A stretch of 64,000 nucleotides of DNA from Epiperipatus broadwayi (Eukaryota > Onychophora > Udeonychophora > Euonychophora > Peripatidae), in the NCBI GenBank assembly GCA_028023455.1, contig JAQFVV010012513.1:2790001-2854000 (forward strand). Reading direction: 5' to 3'. Shown here one piece after another: positions 1 through 11,230 of this stretch. The position numbers and the translations under genes are program-made. Below the pieces are notes generated by a model. That model was not told where the DNA came from, made no database searches, and was given only the letters and a program-made list of their open reading frames with translations. The first letter of the stretch is position 1. The number at the start of each line of letters is the position of its first letter.

Positions 1-172
1 TTTATGATATAATTCTAAATAATACAATGCTGAAATAAATTGACAAAAATAGAATACTTCTACTGATGATGATGGTGCAGTATTATTGCTTGGTTGATGT
101 ATTTTAAAGCAAGGTATGTCATTCAACCAATAGCAGTACGTTAACATACATATGCATTTAATCTAGCATTTG

Positions 173-1137
173 ATGGGGTATCCAAAAATAATGAACATCA
201 TTTTTTGGAGGAGGAGCATGTTATGTAATATCTGCTTCTACTGTTAGATTCCTCTTGCAAGGACCCCTTTGAACACATCATTCTATCACTAAATGCTTCT
301 TGCAGGGACTCTTTGTACATATGCCTCTCCCCATTAGATTCCTTTTGTGGGGTGATGCTGTGCCAGTCTGCCAATTGTTTGTAATTTAGTGAAATCATGT
401 AGTGACACAGTAAATATTTTTGTTGCATGTATCTTGCTTATTTGTCGATGTTTATAATGGCTGAAAAGTTGGGACAATATAAAATTATGTTTTCTACTAG
501 AGAAAATGGCAGGGGAAACAATCATAAAGTATGAAGCAGCTTACAAGAAAGATACTCTGGAAAAAACACAAGTTTGGGAGAAGTTTAAAAAAGTATCAAA
601 AAAGTGACGTGAGTGATGTCCAAAGTCAAACTGCAGCTAATTATTATTTTGGATGCAAATGATATTGTTTACTCAAAAGTTGTTTCTAATGATCAGACAT
701 TTTATCTTCAAATTCTGAAAAGTTTTCATGATGTGGTAAAGGAAAAATGTTCTGATTTTTGTCTTATTGTGGAGTGTAAGCTTTACTACAACAATGGGTG
801 TGATACAGTTTTTAATTAAAAATGCATGACCCAGCGTATACTCCATCTACATTCAGTCACTTTCAATCTCTGTGACTTTCTTCACTCCCCTGAATGAAAA
901 ATACCTCAAAAAATTGTCTTTGCAGACTTAGAATTGATGGAGAAAAAAAACTGATGTAGCCTTTAGAGGGCATCAGTTTGCATGAGTTTTCTGGACAAAT
1001 TTGAAAAGTGTAAAACACATTTAAACCAGTGCATTGCATTAAATGGACTATACTTTGAAGGGGATTCAATTTGTAACACCTAAAAGTAAATACACAATTT
1101 GTTATTACAAAATTACAGTTACTTTTGGGTATCCCCT
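173..1137 (+). pseudogene. mariner-like transposase, internally deleted (copy 1)
   Basis: Decayed Tc1/mariner-family element. Around 470-590 a frame reads like the mariner N-terminal helix-turn-helix (NIKLCFLLEKMAGET, then EKTQVWEKFKK). At 613-790 the frame SKVKLQLIIILDAN...NDQTFYLQILK matches the block just after the first catalytic Asp region. Further downstream, in shifted frames, come remnants of the C-terminal block (ADLELMEKKT near 925) and the usual YFEGD-type end (about 1055-1070). The stretch that should lie between the HTH and SKVK, with the first catalytic Asp, is missing, and the second catalytic block is not readable. The outer ends look like imperfect terminal inverted repeats: ggggtatccaaaaataatga at about 176 against the reverse complement of about 1115-1136. 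A complete mariner is about 1.3 kb, so this is a deletion derivative. Family assignment is by motif recognition only. Confidence 0.72.
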
Positions 1138-1298
1138 TGTAAACCTAAAATTGATTTAATGATAGGCAATTTTTATTTTCATATATCTTAAGTAAAACAT
1201 TGACAGAATATACTTAATGTTTTACCTTCAGCATACAAGTCTTTGATTTAGTTATCAGTGTTCAAAAATCTTTTCTTTTATAAGACATTGATGAAAAA

Positions 1299-1431
1299 GC
1301 ATTTATTTTTATATAGCACTGTGTTTACAATTGTATTACATTCAAATATCAGCCTTTCAAGCTAATTGTGCTGAAAGGCTGATTTTTGAATGTAATACAA
1401 TTGTAAACACAGCGCTATATAAAAATAAACA
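1299..1431. repeat. foldback (MITE-like) with ~62-bp arms
   Basis: Two nearly identical arms (about 1299-1360 and 1370-1431) are inverted around a loop of roughly 10 nt. Only a few mismatches separate them. A related arm-plus-loop piece recurs at about 1697-1735, so this is a repeat family rather than a chance palindrome. No coding sequence is seen. Confidence 0.8.
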
Positions 1432-2628
1432 TTTATTTACATATGATTAAGTTTCAGTTAGAGTGATGTTTAGTAAATTCTACACAATTTCACCGACATC
1501 ATTCATTCAGACATCGTAGATAGTGATTTAAAGTGAGTGGTCTGTCCTCACGCTTTCCTTGCCAGTACTTCAGATTTGCTTATATATAAGCATATGAATT
1601 GTAGGAATAGGTGGATTCATTTTATTCCTGCATAAATTCTATATCTTGTATTGGAAAGGAAAGTATTCATTTATTATTAACATTCACAAAGTGCATGCAC
1701 AATTAGCTTGAAAGACTGATATTTGAATGCAAGACATTGGTGAAATAAAAACCTTTAGCAATGTTTTTTTTGAATAGTTATCAATGTGAGAATGTAAAAC
1801 AATTTAAAAATTATTATAGCTTTTCATGTAAAAAAGAATGACTTAGATAGTGAGATTAAGCACAGAATTCAATGAATAGCCACTGATTTTAACATGTTAA
1901 AGAAAAATACATTTTACAACAGTGATATAATTAGTGCAACTCAATTAGTTGTATATAGAACTGTTATTTTACCTACTTTATTCTGTGAAAGTAAGATTTG
2001 GTTAGTGTATCATTGTAACATAAAGGGATCATAAAATCTTCATTTAAGGATAGTCCATAAAATATTAAATTACAATATCAAGATCATAAAAACATTCAAT
2101 ATATTCTTCTCCTTGCTGGTTGTGATACTGTAAAGTCCATTAATTTAAAATCATGTTTTTGTTTAATTGGATGCCTGAAATGACTGAACAACATAAGACT
2201 TTTTCAAAAGTTATTTTGTTTTAAAATAAATTGATTAAACATAGTAACATAGTAATAACTTTATAAAAAATTACACAACATTCAGAATGAAACTTGAAAA
2301 GGTCTTGCAGAGAAAAAGATATCTTAATAAGACTAAGAGGAAAATGAAACTTTCACCCAAGTATCATCATGTAGACTCACAGGCAAAGGCAGAGAGTCTT
2401 GCTGCTTGACTTGGTCAAGGAGATTGATAAAGTCAGATAGAGCTAAATCCTGAGAATGACCAAAGATGAGCCTGCAACATGTCAACCATAAAGAAAATGT
2501 TATAAATATAGATAATCTTGTTGCTGCAAAAGATCCCTTGACCATGATTTTCATAGGATATTTAGATTTCATTAATATTATATATAAAAAACAAAAAACA
2601 AGTTAAAAACTTGCTAACACTTGTATTT
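1432..2628. other. AT-rich sequence without recognised gene
   Basis: Apart from the partial foldback copy at about 1697-1735 I see only short AT-biased open frames. The 79-codon minus frame at 2333-2572 shows no family resemblance. Confidence 0.5.
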
Positions 2629-2765
2629 ATGTCAACAGATGGCATTCTACCAAAAACACCGTCAAGCATATGTTTACATAAATGTCAAAGCATGCATTCA
2701 CTATCCCTAACTTTAATTTATGTAAACATATGCTTGACAGTGTTTTTGGTAGAATGCCATCTGTT

Positions 2766-2771
<6 letters not shown>
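2629..2771. repeat. foldback with ~55-bp near-perfect arms
   Basis: Left arm about 2629-2683 and right arm about 2716-2771 are inverted copies around a ~32-nt centre. The arms differ at only one or two positions, so the structure is young or maintained. It runs directly into a (TA)n tract on the right. Confidence 0.85.

Positions 2772-2840
<69 letters not shown>
2769..2840. repeat. (TA)n microsatellite
   Basis: About 36 uninterrupted AT dinucleotides starting at the right edge of a foldback. Confidence 0.97.
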
Positions 2841-2842
<2 letters not shown>

Positions 2843-3364
2843 TCAAAGTCATTTTAAGAAAGTGCAGCATTATTTGTTGTCATGGGAAAGATAAAGCAGA
2901 GAAGGAAATACCTGGAAAATTTTTAATTGAATATGGTTTTGAATTATTTCACAACTAAAATGTTTGTTGCAAATGAAGTTAGAAAAAAGCATAGTAAATT
3001 ATCAGATAAGAAAAATAATGGGCTAACATATTTTATATATGATTGTATTTGCAGTATACAAATTGGTTTGTATATTAATGTCAACTTATATGATGCACTA
3101 TCATATAACCACTTTATTATGTTTCATGTATTCTTTGCTATGTGAATACTGCATATGGAAGTAAGCATCTCTTCATTACTGTTAGTCTGAAGATTTATGA
3201 TGGCATTTTAGTATTAATTATTTCTTGAACTATTTCAATCATCTAATATTAAAAACTAAATTTCTTTAGAAAAATCTTAAATGTTATTCAAAGTTTCTAA
3301 ATACATTCAACTGCAATAGTACACAGATTTGTATTTAACATATTACTTCAACTGACATTATTCT
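2841..3364. other. AT-rich sequence without recognised gene
   Basis: No coding, repeat or structural signal that I can support. Confidence 0.5.
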
Positions 3365-3495
3365 ATTTTCTTCTCTATGTGTTGGTGGTATTATCACTGA
3401 CAGTAGTAATATGGGGATCAAACCTAGACCTTTAGATCCTTGGAATATCTAGTCATAAATTAATGCTCTAATCAACTGAACCATTCCAACAAAGC
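3365..3495 (-). repeat. tRNA-derived SINE, minus strand
   Basis: On the minus strand an RNA polymerase III A box-like segment (TGGTTCAGTTGATTAGAGCA, about 3486-3467) is followed about 50 nt later by a B box-like GGTTTGATCCCC (3424-3413). The spacing and both boxes match a tRNA-derived SINE head. After the B box the sequence continues through GTCAGTGATAATACCACCAA, a tail shared in part (ATAATACCAC) with the SINE at 3790-3960. The exact ends are uncertain. Confidence 0.65.
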
Positions 3496-3581
3496 AACAT
3501 TCCATAGAAATTTTATATACTTGTCTATAAATGGTTTCCTGATTTCTTCATGTTTTCAAGAGCAAATTTAAATAGTTGTTT

Positions 3582-3704
3582 CTAGTCATTATGCACAACC
3601 ACACTAGGTTGACATATGGAATTATTATTCATAGGATTTCACATAATTATGACAATATTTTCATAAGTCAACTCAGTGTGATTGTACATAATGACTGGAA
3701 GCCA
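3582..3704. repeat. short foldback
   Basis: Imperfect inverted arms of about 30 bp (about 3582-3613 and 3668-3704) surround an AT-rich centre. Several mismatches are present. Confidence 0.6.
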
Positions 3705-3789
3705 CTAATTAACATTGATCTTAAAATAACGATGAATGAATCTGAAGGATACTCATAGATAAGTATATGAAATTGCTACTGATTGCTGC

Positions 3790-3960
3790 CTTTGGCAGAA
3801 TAGCTCAGTTGGTCCGATCATTACATTCAAGTTCAAAATTCAAAAATTTAAAAATCCAGGTTCGATTACGATGCTAGTATCGTCATTAGTCAGGATAGCA
3901 CCATCTTAAGAAGAAAGGATAATAATACCACTGGTAACCTTGTGTTAAATACTAACTTGT
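3790..3960 (+). repeat. tRNA-derived SINE, plus strand
   Basis: A box TAGCTCAGTTGG (3801-3812) and B box GGTTCGATTAC (3859-3869) are both close to the tRNA consensus and correctly spaced. A tRNA-unrelated body runs from about 3870 and includes ATAATACCACTGGTAACC. The segment between the boxes contains a small AAATTCAAAA-type expansion. It is a SINE or a tRNA pseudogene with extra body; the shared tail with the 3.4 kb element favours a SINE. Confidence 0.7.
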
Positions 3961-4585
3961 GAGCTATTATTAATAGCTGAATATATTTAGAAAGTTCAAA
4001 TAAAGTTTAAAATTTTTATAAAGACATTCATTTTTTAATATTAGATGATGAAAATAGTCCAACAAATAATTAACATCAAATTTACTACTTTACTAACAGG
4101 TCTAGTGATTTTTACAATTTATTTTTTAAATTGTCAACAACAGTATTACATATCTTTGTCATATACTTCCTCATCTAACTCCAATAACAGATTTGTTTTA
4201 CCATACTCTAGAACTATCCATGGCTAATTTGGGTAATCAATGTGCGATGTGATATAATGCTATAATATTCTCACTCCCAGACTGGTTCTTTCTTTTGATT
4301 TTGGTAATAAAATCTTGGATTCAAAACTGAAATTCATTTATTTATGCATTTAACAATTATCTTTTATTATTTTACATTATTCAAGCTAAATTCTAAAATA
4401 AACAAGTTTTGAACCCAAATAAACCCAATTACAGATGTATCTGACATTGGATCAATTTCTATATATTTTAGATGTCACAGTTTAATGACAACTGTAGGAT
4501 TATTTTTCTTTTTGCCAAAGGTTAATATAACATTAAGAAAATATGACTTGCTCATATTCTAATACTTAATATTTCAAGAGCATAT
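3961..4585. other. AT-rich sequence; possible hammerhead remnant near 4280
   Basis: No gene seen. At about 4272-4284 the minus strand has ACCAGTCTGGGAGTG, which resembles the 3' half of the hammerhead repeats described elsewhere in the window, but the catalytic CUGAUGA half is not present. Confidence 0.4.
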
Positions 4586-4690
4586 AATACTAATATCATC
4601 TATGTTCTTTATTACTTTTTACAAATGCTTTTTTACAACCCACTATTGACAGATTTGATTGCCCCTGAAATTTTCTTCAGAACTTCTATT
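4586..4690. repeat. single arm of the 4.8-5.0 kb foldback family
   Basis: This segment repeats the left arm of the neighbouring foldback (shared blocks include acaacccactat, gacag.tttgattgccc and ttcttcagaacttct). Confidence 0.7.
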
Positions 4691-4794
4691 CATATTTCTA
4701 AATCTTAACTCTTCTTTCTTTTTATCCACATCTATTTCCAGTATTCTTTATCTTCTTTATAAAGTATTATAACTTTATTCTTCTTATTGCATTG

Positions 4795-5026
4795 CCAAAT
4801 CCATATATTATTAATATCATCAATGTTTTCTATTACTTTTACAATGTTTTTTACAACCCACTATAGACAGTTTTGATTGCCCCAACAGTCTTCTTCAGAA
4901 CTTCTACTTATATAAGTAAAAATTCTGAAAAAGATCACTGAGTCAATCAAAACTGTCAATAGTGAGTAGTAAAAAAGCATTATAAAAAGTAATGAATATA
5001 GTTGATATTAATATTATATGGATTTG
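4795..5026. repeat. foldback with ~100-bp arms
   Basis: The left arm starts at about 4795 (caaatccatat) and the right arm ends at about 5026 as its reverse complement. The arms diverge moderately. A third arm lies 110 bp upstream in direct orientation. Confidence 0.75.
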
Positions 5027-5037
5027 ATAAAAAAAAT

Positions 5038-5090
5038 ATAAGGCAGCACAAAGAATTAAACACATAATATAAGGCAGCACAAAGAATTAA
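5038..5090. repeat. 23-bp direct tandem pair
   Basis: Two exact copies of a 23-bp unit (5038-5060 and 5068-5090; core aaggcagcacaaag) are separated by 7 nt. Confidence 0.9.
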
Positions 5091-5204
5091 AATTAAAAAT
5101 TTAATATAATTATAATATATAATGTAAAATAGTTGCTAACATTTTCCAACTAAAAAAATTACAATGTTTTAATAGAAAAAGAAATAAAAATACACAATAA
5201 GTAA

Positions 5205-5660
5205 TATTTCTGTAGTGTAATTTTCATGACATTACTCTCATGTAAATCTATCTATTATTAATCCCTTGTGGAGGAGTGTAATGATAAACAGATGACCAAT
5301 GACATGAAAAATGTATGATTCTCAAGATGCACATTTTGTTTGTAACAAGCACTCATCAGTTGGACCAGATAAAAATTTATTATACATATCCTTATCTATG
5401 TTCCGTATATATAAATAAAAAATTAATACAGTTTAATTTATGTAGCAAACATACTGTTCTCATAACATTGACACAAATCATGTATTGGAAGTATATTAAT
5501 ATGTTTTGTTAGTCATTCATTAGAGTAAAGATTATCCACTTAATAAATGAAATTTCTATAATGCAATTTTCATTACACTATTCCCATATAAGGTAGAGAC
5601 TGATCTTTATCCACTTTAATGCCTTGTGGCAAGATGTAATCATAAAATTATACTACAGAA
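5205..5660. repeat. direct repeat pair (~90 bp units)
   Basis: The segment at about 5205-5290 and that at about 5551-5660 share blocks such as gtaattttcat.acatta, tatccactttaat-like and ccttgtgg.ag.gtaat. The copies are diverged and no coding potential is seen. Confidence 0.55.
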
Positions 5661-6700
5661 GTATTATTATACATTAAGTTGATAATCTCTGGTCTAATGA
5701 GAGGCTAATAAAAATTACTGAATAAAAACACATATTCAAACAGTTACAGTGGTAATGAAAATGAGACCAAATCTCAAGGAGTCATCTACTTTATATAGAT
5801 GTTGATTTTCCCAATTGTATTAAAGAAGAGAGAATTATATATTTTTTTGATATTGATGGCAATGTGATATCTTCAAATCCCAAGGATTTATAACAATAAG
5901 ATACCATATGATTCTTTTTTCATGCATTCAGCTGCAAATTCTTTTTCTCTCATTGGATCTAACATCACCTGACAACTAAAACTTGTGCCAAATGGCAAAA
6001 AAATATGGTTAGGGAAAAATGAATTGCTTCTAAACCAAAGGGTACAAATTAAAAAGATGATTGTAATAGAAGGAAAGAAATATTTGTAAATATCACTTAT
6101 TTATAATAATTGGAGATATTACATAAGCAGATTTCTGCATGAGGGCTTTGTAAGGAACAACAATAAATCATAAAATGTTGCATAGTTTTTTTTTCATGAC
6201 TACAAATAAATCCACATCTATTTTGCTCTTGTAGAGGAAAGAAGTAGTAAGCGTTAAAAAGTTGATTTGGATCAGAAAAATTGGTTATAGGGCCTCTAGA
6301 TTCAAAGTCTAAATATATGAATGATCTATTTGTTGGTCATTGACCGTATAGAAGTTGAATTGATTTGTAGATGATCATTATTTAATCATATAAAAATTCC
6401 AATATTTAATCTTTTTGTTAGAATAGATCTTGAAATCTCCATCTAAATTTGGAAATATGACCTAATATATTTTCTTAATGCTATTATTTAGCAACAATGT
6501 ACCTGTTTGTAATTTGTCACTAAACTCAGGACGTTTAATCTTGTCGTTGATCTAATTAACGTCCATGTTTGTTCATCACATAAAGCTTGCTGTTTTTATC
6601 TTTCATGTAGTTTTTTAAGTGTCACTTCTTTTTGTCCATGTTATTTTTTTTTCCAGTCGCTCAAGATATTTTATATTTATTTTATTTTATTTTTTCCCAT
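5661..6700. other. AT-rich sequence without recognised gene
   Basis: No supported feature; T- and A-runs and short open frames only. Confidence 0.5.
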
Positions 6701-6707
6701 GTGTCAT

Positions 6708-6789
6708 AGCATCAGCCGGGGAGCGAACCCGCTAACCCGGGACAACTGCTTGTAAAGCAGCTGTTGCTGACCTCTCGACCACCAATGCT
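6708..6789 (-). tRNA. tRNA-like sequence or tRNA-derived SINE head
   Basis: A GC-rich island in AT-rich sequence. Read on the minus strand, 6789-6783 (AGCATTG) pairs over 7 bp including wobbles with 6714-6708 (TGATGCT) as an acceptor stem. A strong stem of at least 5 bp closes the 7-nt loop TTTACAA, putting TAC in the anticodon position (6754-6752). GGTTCGCTCCCC is a B box/T-loop. The T stem is imperfect (about 4 bp), the D arm is irregular, and a long variable region (CCCGGGTTA) does not suit tRNA-Val. It is therefore more likely a pseudogene or SINE head than a functional tRNA. Confidence 0.5.
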
Positions 6790-8282
6790 TGACAAATATT
6801 TTGTTTTCTTTAAGAACAAAATATAAATAAAAGTGATGGATTAAATTGTTTTAAAAAGATGACAAGTTATGCAAAGAACTATAAATGATTAAAGACCTCT
6901 TAGTCGAGAATACTTTGTAGCTTGATTTCTTAATTGTATTTCAGTAAAAAAAAAAACCCATCTATATTAATTTGTTTTAAAAAATATTATTGTTATTTAT
7001 TTAGAAATAACCTTTTTGCATTTTGTTAACTCATTAAAATTTACTAAGAATGATGTCATTACATTTACAAAATAAAGACATTTTAATTGATTTAAGTTTC
7101 CTTTTGAATCTGACAGGACTCCAGTGAAGTAATAGTTTTCATTTTTCCAATATTTCTAATGTTTCTGGGTAATTTTAAGATCAAGCGGAAGATTCCAAAG
7201 AGAAGAAGCAAAAAAAAAAGAGTCTTTATGTTCGTTAAATTCTCTGTTAGGATTAGATGTATTTAAAAGCATCTAAGTACGATCCATCACTGAAGAAAAA
7301 GATTACTTAAATCTCGAGATGTTTCCGTTAAGAATGTCATTTAGATTACTGCTCGCCTTCATCGCAAATACACATTGTATAAATTTTGATCTCCTCGGAA
7401 TTGTTTCAGTAAGATAAAAGGAGTAATTAGAAAAAAGATAAAAAGGAAAGAACATTCAAAGACTTATGTAATGAAGCAGCTTTGAGTAGATGTTTACAAA
7501 CATTTTAAATGTGATTGTCATTACATATGCAGTATACTCGCTTAAGCATACACTCTTGCACTAACACACACATATGCATCTATAGAATATGAGATAATGC
7601 ATGTGTAATGAGAGAGGGTATTGTGAGTTTTTGCGTTAGAGGATGGTTGTAATATAGGGAAGCTGACATGAAAGATGCGCTGATAAGAAAACACAAATCT
7701 TTTAAATATATACTTATTGTTTATCCAAGCTGCGAAATTGATAAAATATTGTCACTCTTTACAGCAGAGAAATACATGAATATCGTCAAATTAAGTCACT
7801 AGGCATTTAAAACAATAAAGATTTCATCAGAATTAAAATTTACGTTTAGTTTGATTGAACAAAGGTATTTTTTTTTTTTATCAAAATCATAGAGCAATGG
7901 AAAAACAATGACCAATGTAAGTTGAATCAAAAAAAAAAAAAGCAAAACTGCGTGCAGATTCCATTGCATAGGTTTATAATTTTTAAGAGCCTATTTCTTC
8001 ATATACATAGGCAAAAGAAAATCATTTAGTAAAAAATATTGATCTAAATATTTTTAAAAAGATTTTTGAAAGTTTAGTATAGATAAAAATGTGTTGAGTG
8101 CACTGAAAAGCAGCGATAGAGAAGCTGTTAAAAATAATGAATCAATGGCTGAGCGCTTTCGAGAATGTGTTCTCATAATCATAGCAAGATCAGAAAATGA
8201 AAAAAAAGTGGAGGGATATATATCTGGCCATTGGTATTCAAATGTATGTAAATTAGAGCATGCATTTTTTAGAGAGGGGTAG
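6790..8282. other. AT-rich sequence without recognised gene
   Basis: A 63-codon plus frame at 8091-8282 has a less biased composition than its surroundings (it contains SDREAVKNN and AERFRECV), but I recognise no family and see no splice or start context that would support an exon. Confidence 0.4.
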
Positions 8283-8745
8283 CATGATTATGTTATATAC
8301 CAAACTTTTCTAATTTTATGCTTTGAGTCATTCCTTTCAGTGTATTGCATTATAGTAGAAGTGGGATTAAATGGATGTCCTGATGCCTTCTGGTGTTCTA
8401 AGAAGATGGAGCTATGGCCTTTTATATAAATATTGATATTGTGAAAGGAGTGTAGGTAGGGATGCTTGAGATTATGCATAACATATTGAGTAACATCCAT
8501 TTTGGGGGCATTTAATTTAATACATGATGTTGGTGGTGAGGTCAGGTCAAGTTTATCTTTGGAATTATTGATTACTCTATTGGTTAAGGATGGAGTGTGG
8601 AAACTTAGAGAAAATATTATGGGGAAGGTTTTGCTAAATGTTTTTGTTAGTGTGGGGATGTATGGCAGAAGTTGCCACAGACTATCATCATTGGGGGATG
8701 GGTTTGAATTTAGTCTGCAAGTATCATTGTCTGACTTTTCTTGTT
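8283..8745 (-). CDS. unidentified ~150-codon open frame
   Basis: The minus strand is open from a stop near 8745 to a stop near 8283, unusually long for this AT-rich window. The reading is rich in Pro, Ser and Thr, with segments such as DSLWQLLPYIPTLTK, FSLSFHTPSLTNRV and the part after a Met at 8500. I do not recognise a domain with confidence; the style (P.IPTLTK.F.K.FPI) loosely recalls linker regions of Penelope-type or other retroelement polyproteins, which is only a guess. The opposite strand is also open over 8502-8810, so chance openness cannot be excluded. It ends abruptly on both sides, as expected for a fragment. Confidence 0.25.
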
Positions 8746-9229
8746 ATATAGCTCTGTATTGGAATCTGATGGATGTTAAATCTTTTAAATATAGTTCAAT
8801 ATTTGTTTAAAGTACAGAAAAATAAATAAATACTAATGACTATTTCTGGGGAGTTTATAAGAATTTCAAGTGTCAAAATTGATTATGAAACCTCCCAAAC
8901 CCATGTCAGATGACTACTAAAGATTTCCCAATCCAAAATCAGAAGCCCCAAAATACACATGGCAAACTAGCCCAACCATTCTATGCACCAAATCTTTTTA
9001 GTTGGTGACCACAAAATCAGTAGTGGTTTGTCAAAATTCCCCTGAACATTTGCATAAAATAGATGATGATCATGTCTGATGTAAACTTTAGAATAAGAAT
9101 AATTATAATATACAATTGTATTTATCCTTTGTTTTATAGAACTCAGCAGAAGAAGAACAGTGGACTCTGGGAATTTCATGAATGATATCTTCGAATCAAT
9201 GACTTTCATTGTTTATAATTCTTATGACA

Positions 9230-9735
9230 CTTCTGAGCAATAAGGCATCCATTACTTTGTTTTATTACAGTAAAATACTTTGTTTGGTACTCTGCTCCTT
9301 TCATCAATATGAAAGTGCTGTCAGTACACTATTATTTCAGACTGCATAGCTGGTTTTGATTGGTTGTTGCCTTGCTATCATCACAAATGCAGATTTTAAT
9401 TAGAATAAAAAATTAAATCCCCATTTATTTAACTATTTTTTATGTAAAGGCACTGAATTACTTACTATATGTGACTTACTGTGGAGAAGTCTTGATTACA
9501 AATGCGAATTAGGAGAAATTATACTTTGATTCGTTAAACTTATATAAACTTACTATAACATTTGAACTCATTTAAGATCTTAAGTCCCAACAATAAGAGG
9601 TTTATTCCTTTATAGGATTGTCAATATTCTATAGTTTCAGCCTGCACAACTAGTTTTGATTGGCCATCGTCTTAGTAAAATCATGGCTGCAGATTTTAAT
9701 TAGAATTAAAAATGGAATCCCAATTTATTAAATAA
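9230..9735. repeat. direct repeat pair (~115 bp)
   Basis: About 9325-9430 and 9635-9735 are direct copies: both contain ttttgattgg, then gcagattttaattagaat and a.ggaatccc-type ends. They are about 80% similar by eye, with no coding content. Confidence 0.65.
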
Positions 9736-10658
9736 TTTCATATATATGTACATTAAAAGAATGCATATTAAAACAGTAAAACTTTACAACCAAATAACAA
9801 TCAATGTAAATAAACAGCATATGGCATACACAGACACATTGAAAGGCTAGGTTAGTGAATCGAATTGTTTCCAATAATTTAAGTATATATTGAGGTTAAT
9901 AGGAGAGAAATGTCAGTCCATTTCCAAATGTTCATACATCAGATAACTGTCAGTCATTGAACAAGAGTATATATATTTTCCACAATATAGTAAACTGCAG
10001 TGATGCATATTCATGATCTTCTAGTTACAACCATCACCATGCTTCCACATGAGGCTAGCCATCTATAAGCAGGAAATGTCAGATTCCATAAATATGTCAC
10101 ATCATTTCTTCTCAAACATTAGCTCAATTCTAAACAAGCATAATTTGTGAATCATTCTATTTAAACATTTGTATAGAATCTATGTGTGAAATGATGTGTG
10201 TACCCATTTTAAAATACACACAATAAATATCTCATATAAATGTATTAAATAACTTCCACAAGAGCAATAGTCACACCAATAATAATAAAATAAAAGACAA
10301 ATTCGTATGATTTTAAAAAGGTATGCTGGTGTAGAGATTATTTAATACAGTTATAAAATAAATTACACATGGAAAAAAAAAATTGAATAATAATATTGTG
10401 TATGTGTGTGTGTGTTTCGTTAAAAAATCAAATATATTAATCTTTAAATAAGTATAAATTTTATACCTGGGCCAGAGATAATCTCTAGTTTTATAAATGA
10501 TTTAGTGATAATCATTATTGAATTTATCTAGAGTTGAGGGTGTCAAGGTTGTGAGTGGAGTAAGGCTGACACTCCCAATATGTAATAAATATTCTTGTAT
10601 TTATTTGCAGAGTTGTATGTTATTCTTAAGTCAACAGGCATATGATACCCAGCCATCC

Positions 10659-10660
<2 letters not shown>
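9736..10660. other. AT-rich sequence with a short (TG)n tract
   Basis: A (TG)n run sits at about 10398-10416. Nothing else can be supported. Confidence 0.5.

Positions 10661-10661
<1 letters not shown>

Positions 10662-10740
<79 letters not shown>
10662..10740. repeat. (TA)n microsatellite
   Basis: TA repeat with interspersed GTATATAT and an ACACACATAC end. The short open frames in it are repeat artefacts. Confidence 0.97.
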
Positions 10741-11187
10741 AACAGAACAGAAAAAATATTGATAATTGAATAACAGATTGCAAATTATAAAGACATTATT
10801 TTTATAAACCCAGTTTTAAGAGGATAAAAAACACAGGACTTTTTACGTGAGTTTTTGAGTTGGTTGTAAGTTGTTTGAGAATAGGGTAGAAATTCACAGA
10901 GATGAGAAAACCACACAGGATAGGTTGATTATTATAACTTGAAATATAAAATGTATAGATAAATAAAAACAGAAACTGCAATGCTCTAATATGATTAAAA
11001 TAAAGTGAAAATGACATTAGATAAGAGTTTTAAATAACAGTGATATAATAAGTACAATTACTTTTTAGTTTAAGAATCTCAAGTGATATTCAATATGAAA
11101 GAGTTTAGTGTCAGCCAGTGCAAGCCCTTTAGTAATCAATGGATTGTTTTGTGTATAAATTCTGCATCTAGTGTGAACTCACCCAAG

Positions 11188-11230
11188 ATCTTCAGACTAG
11201 TTTCCAGCTCATCATTACATCAGTAAAGAG
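11188..11230 (-). ncRNA. degenerate hammerhead-like motif (X1 left)
   Basis: Minus strand: CTGATGT, an extra TAATGATG block, then GGAAACTAGTC. The helix III palindrome ACTAGT and cleavage triplet GTC are kept, but stem II and the CUGAUGA core are damaged, so catalytic activity is unlikely. Confidence 0.4.

Noticed and set aside
2611-2958. Open frames of 70-115 codons spanning (TA)n tracts (also 10518-10769, 47477-47812 and 47974-48258)
   Set aside because: They exist only because the TA repeat translates as an endless Tyr-Ile alternation. They contain no domain and their non-repeat ends are foldback or repeat sequence.
4262-4300. CAGTCTGGGAGTG on minus as a hammerhead
   Set aside because: Only the 3' strand of helix I and the triplet resemble family Y; the CUGAUGA half is missing.
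5038-5090. Repeats as a CRISPR-like array
   Set aside because: Only two units with a 7-nt spacer in a eukaryotic context. None of the other repeats has regular spacers either.
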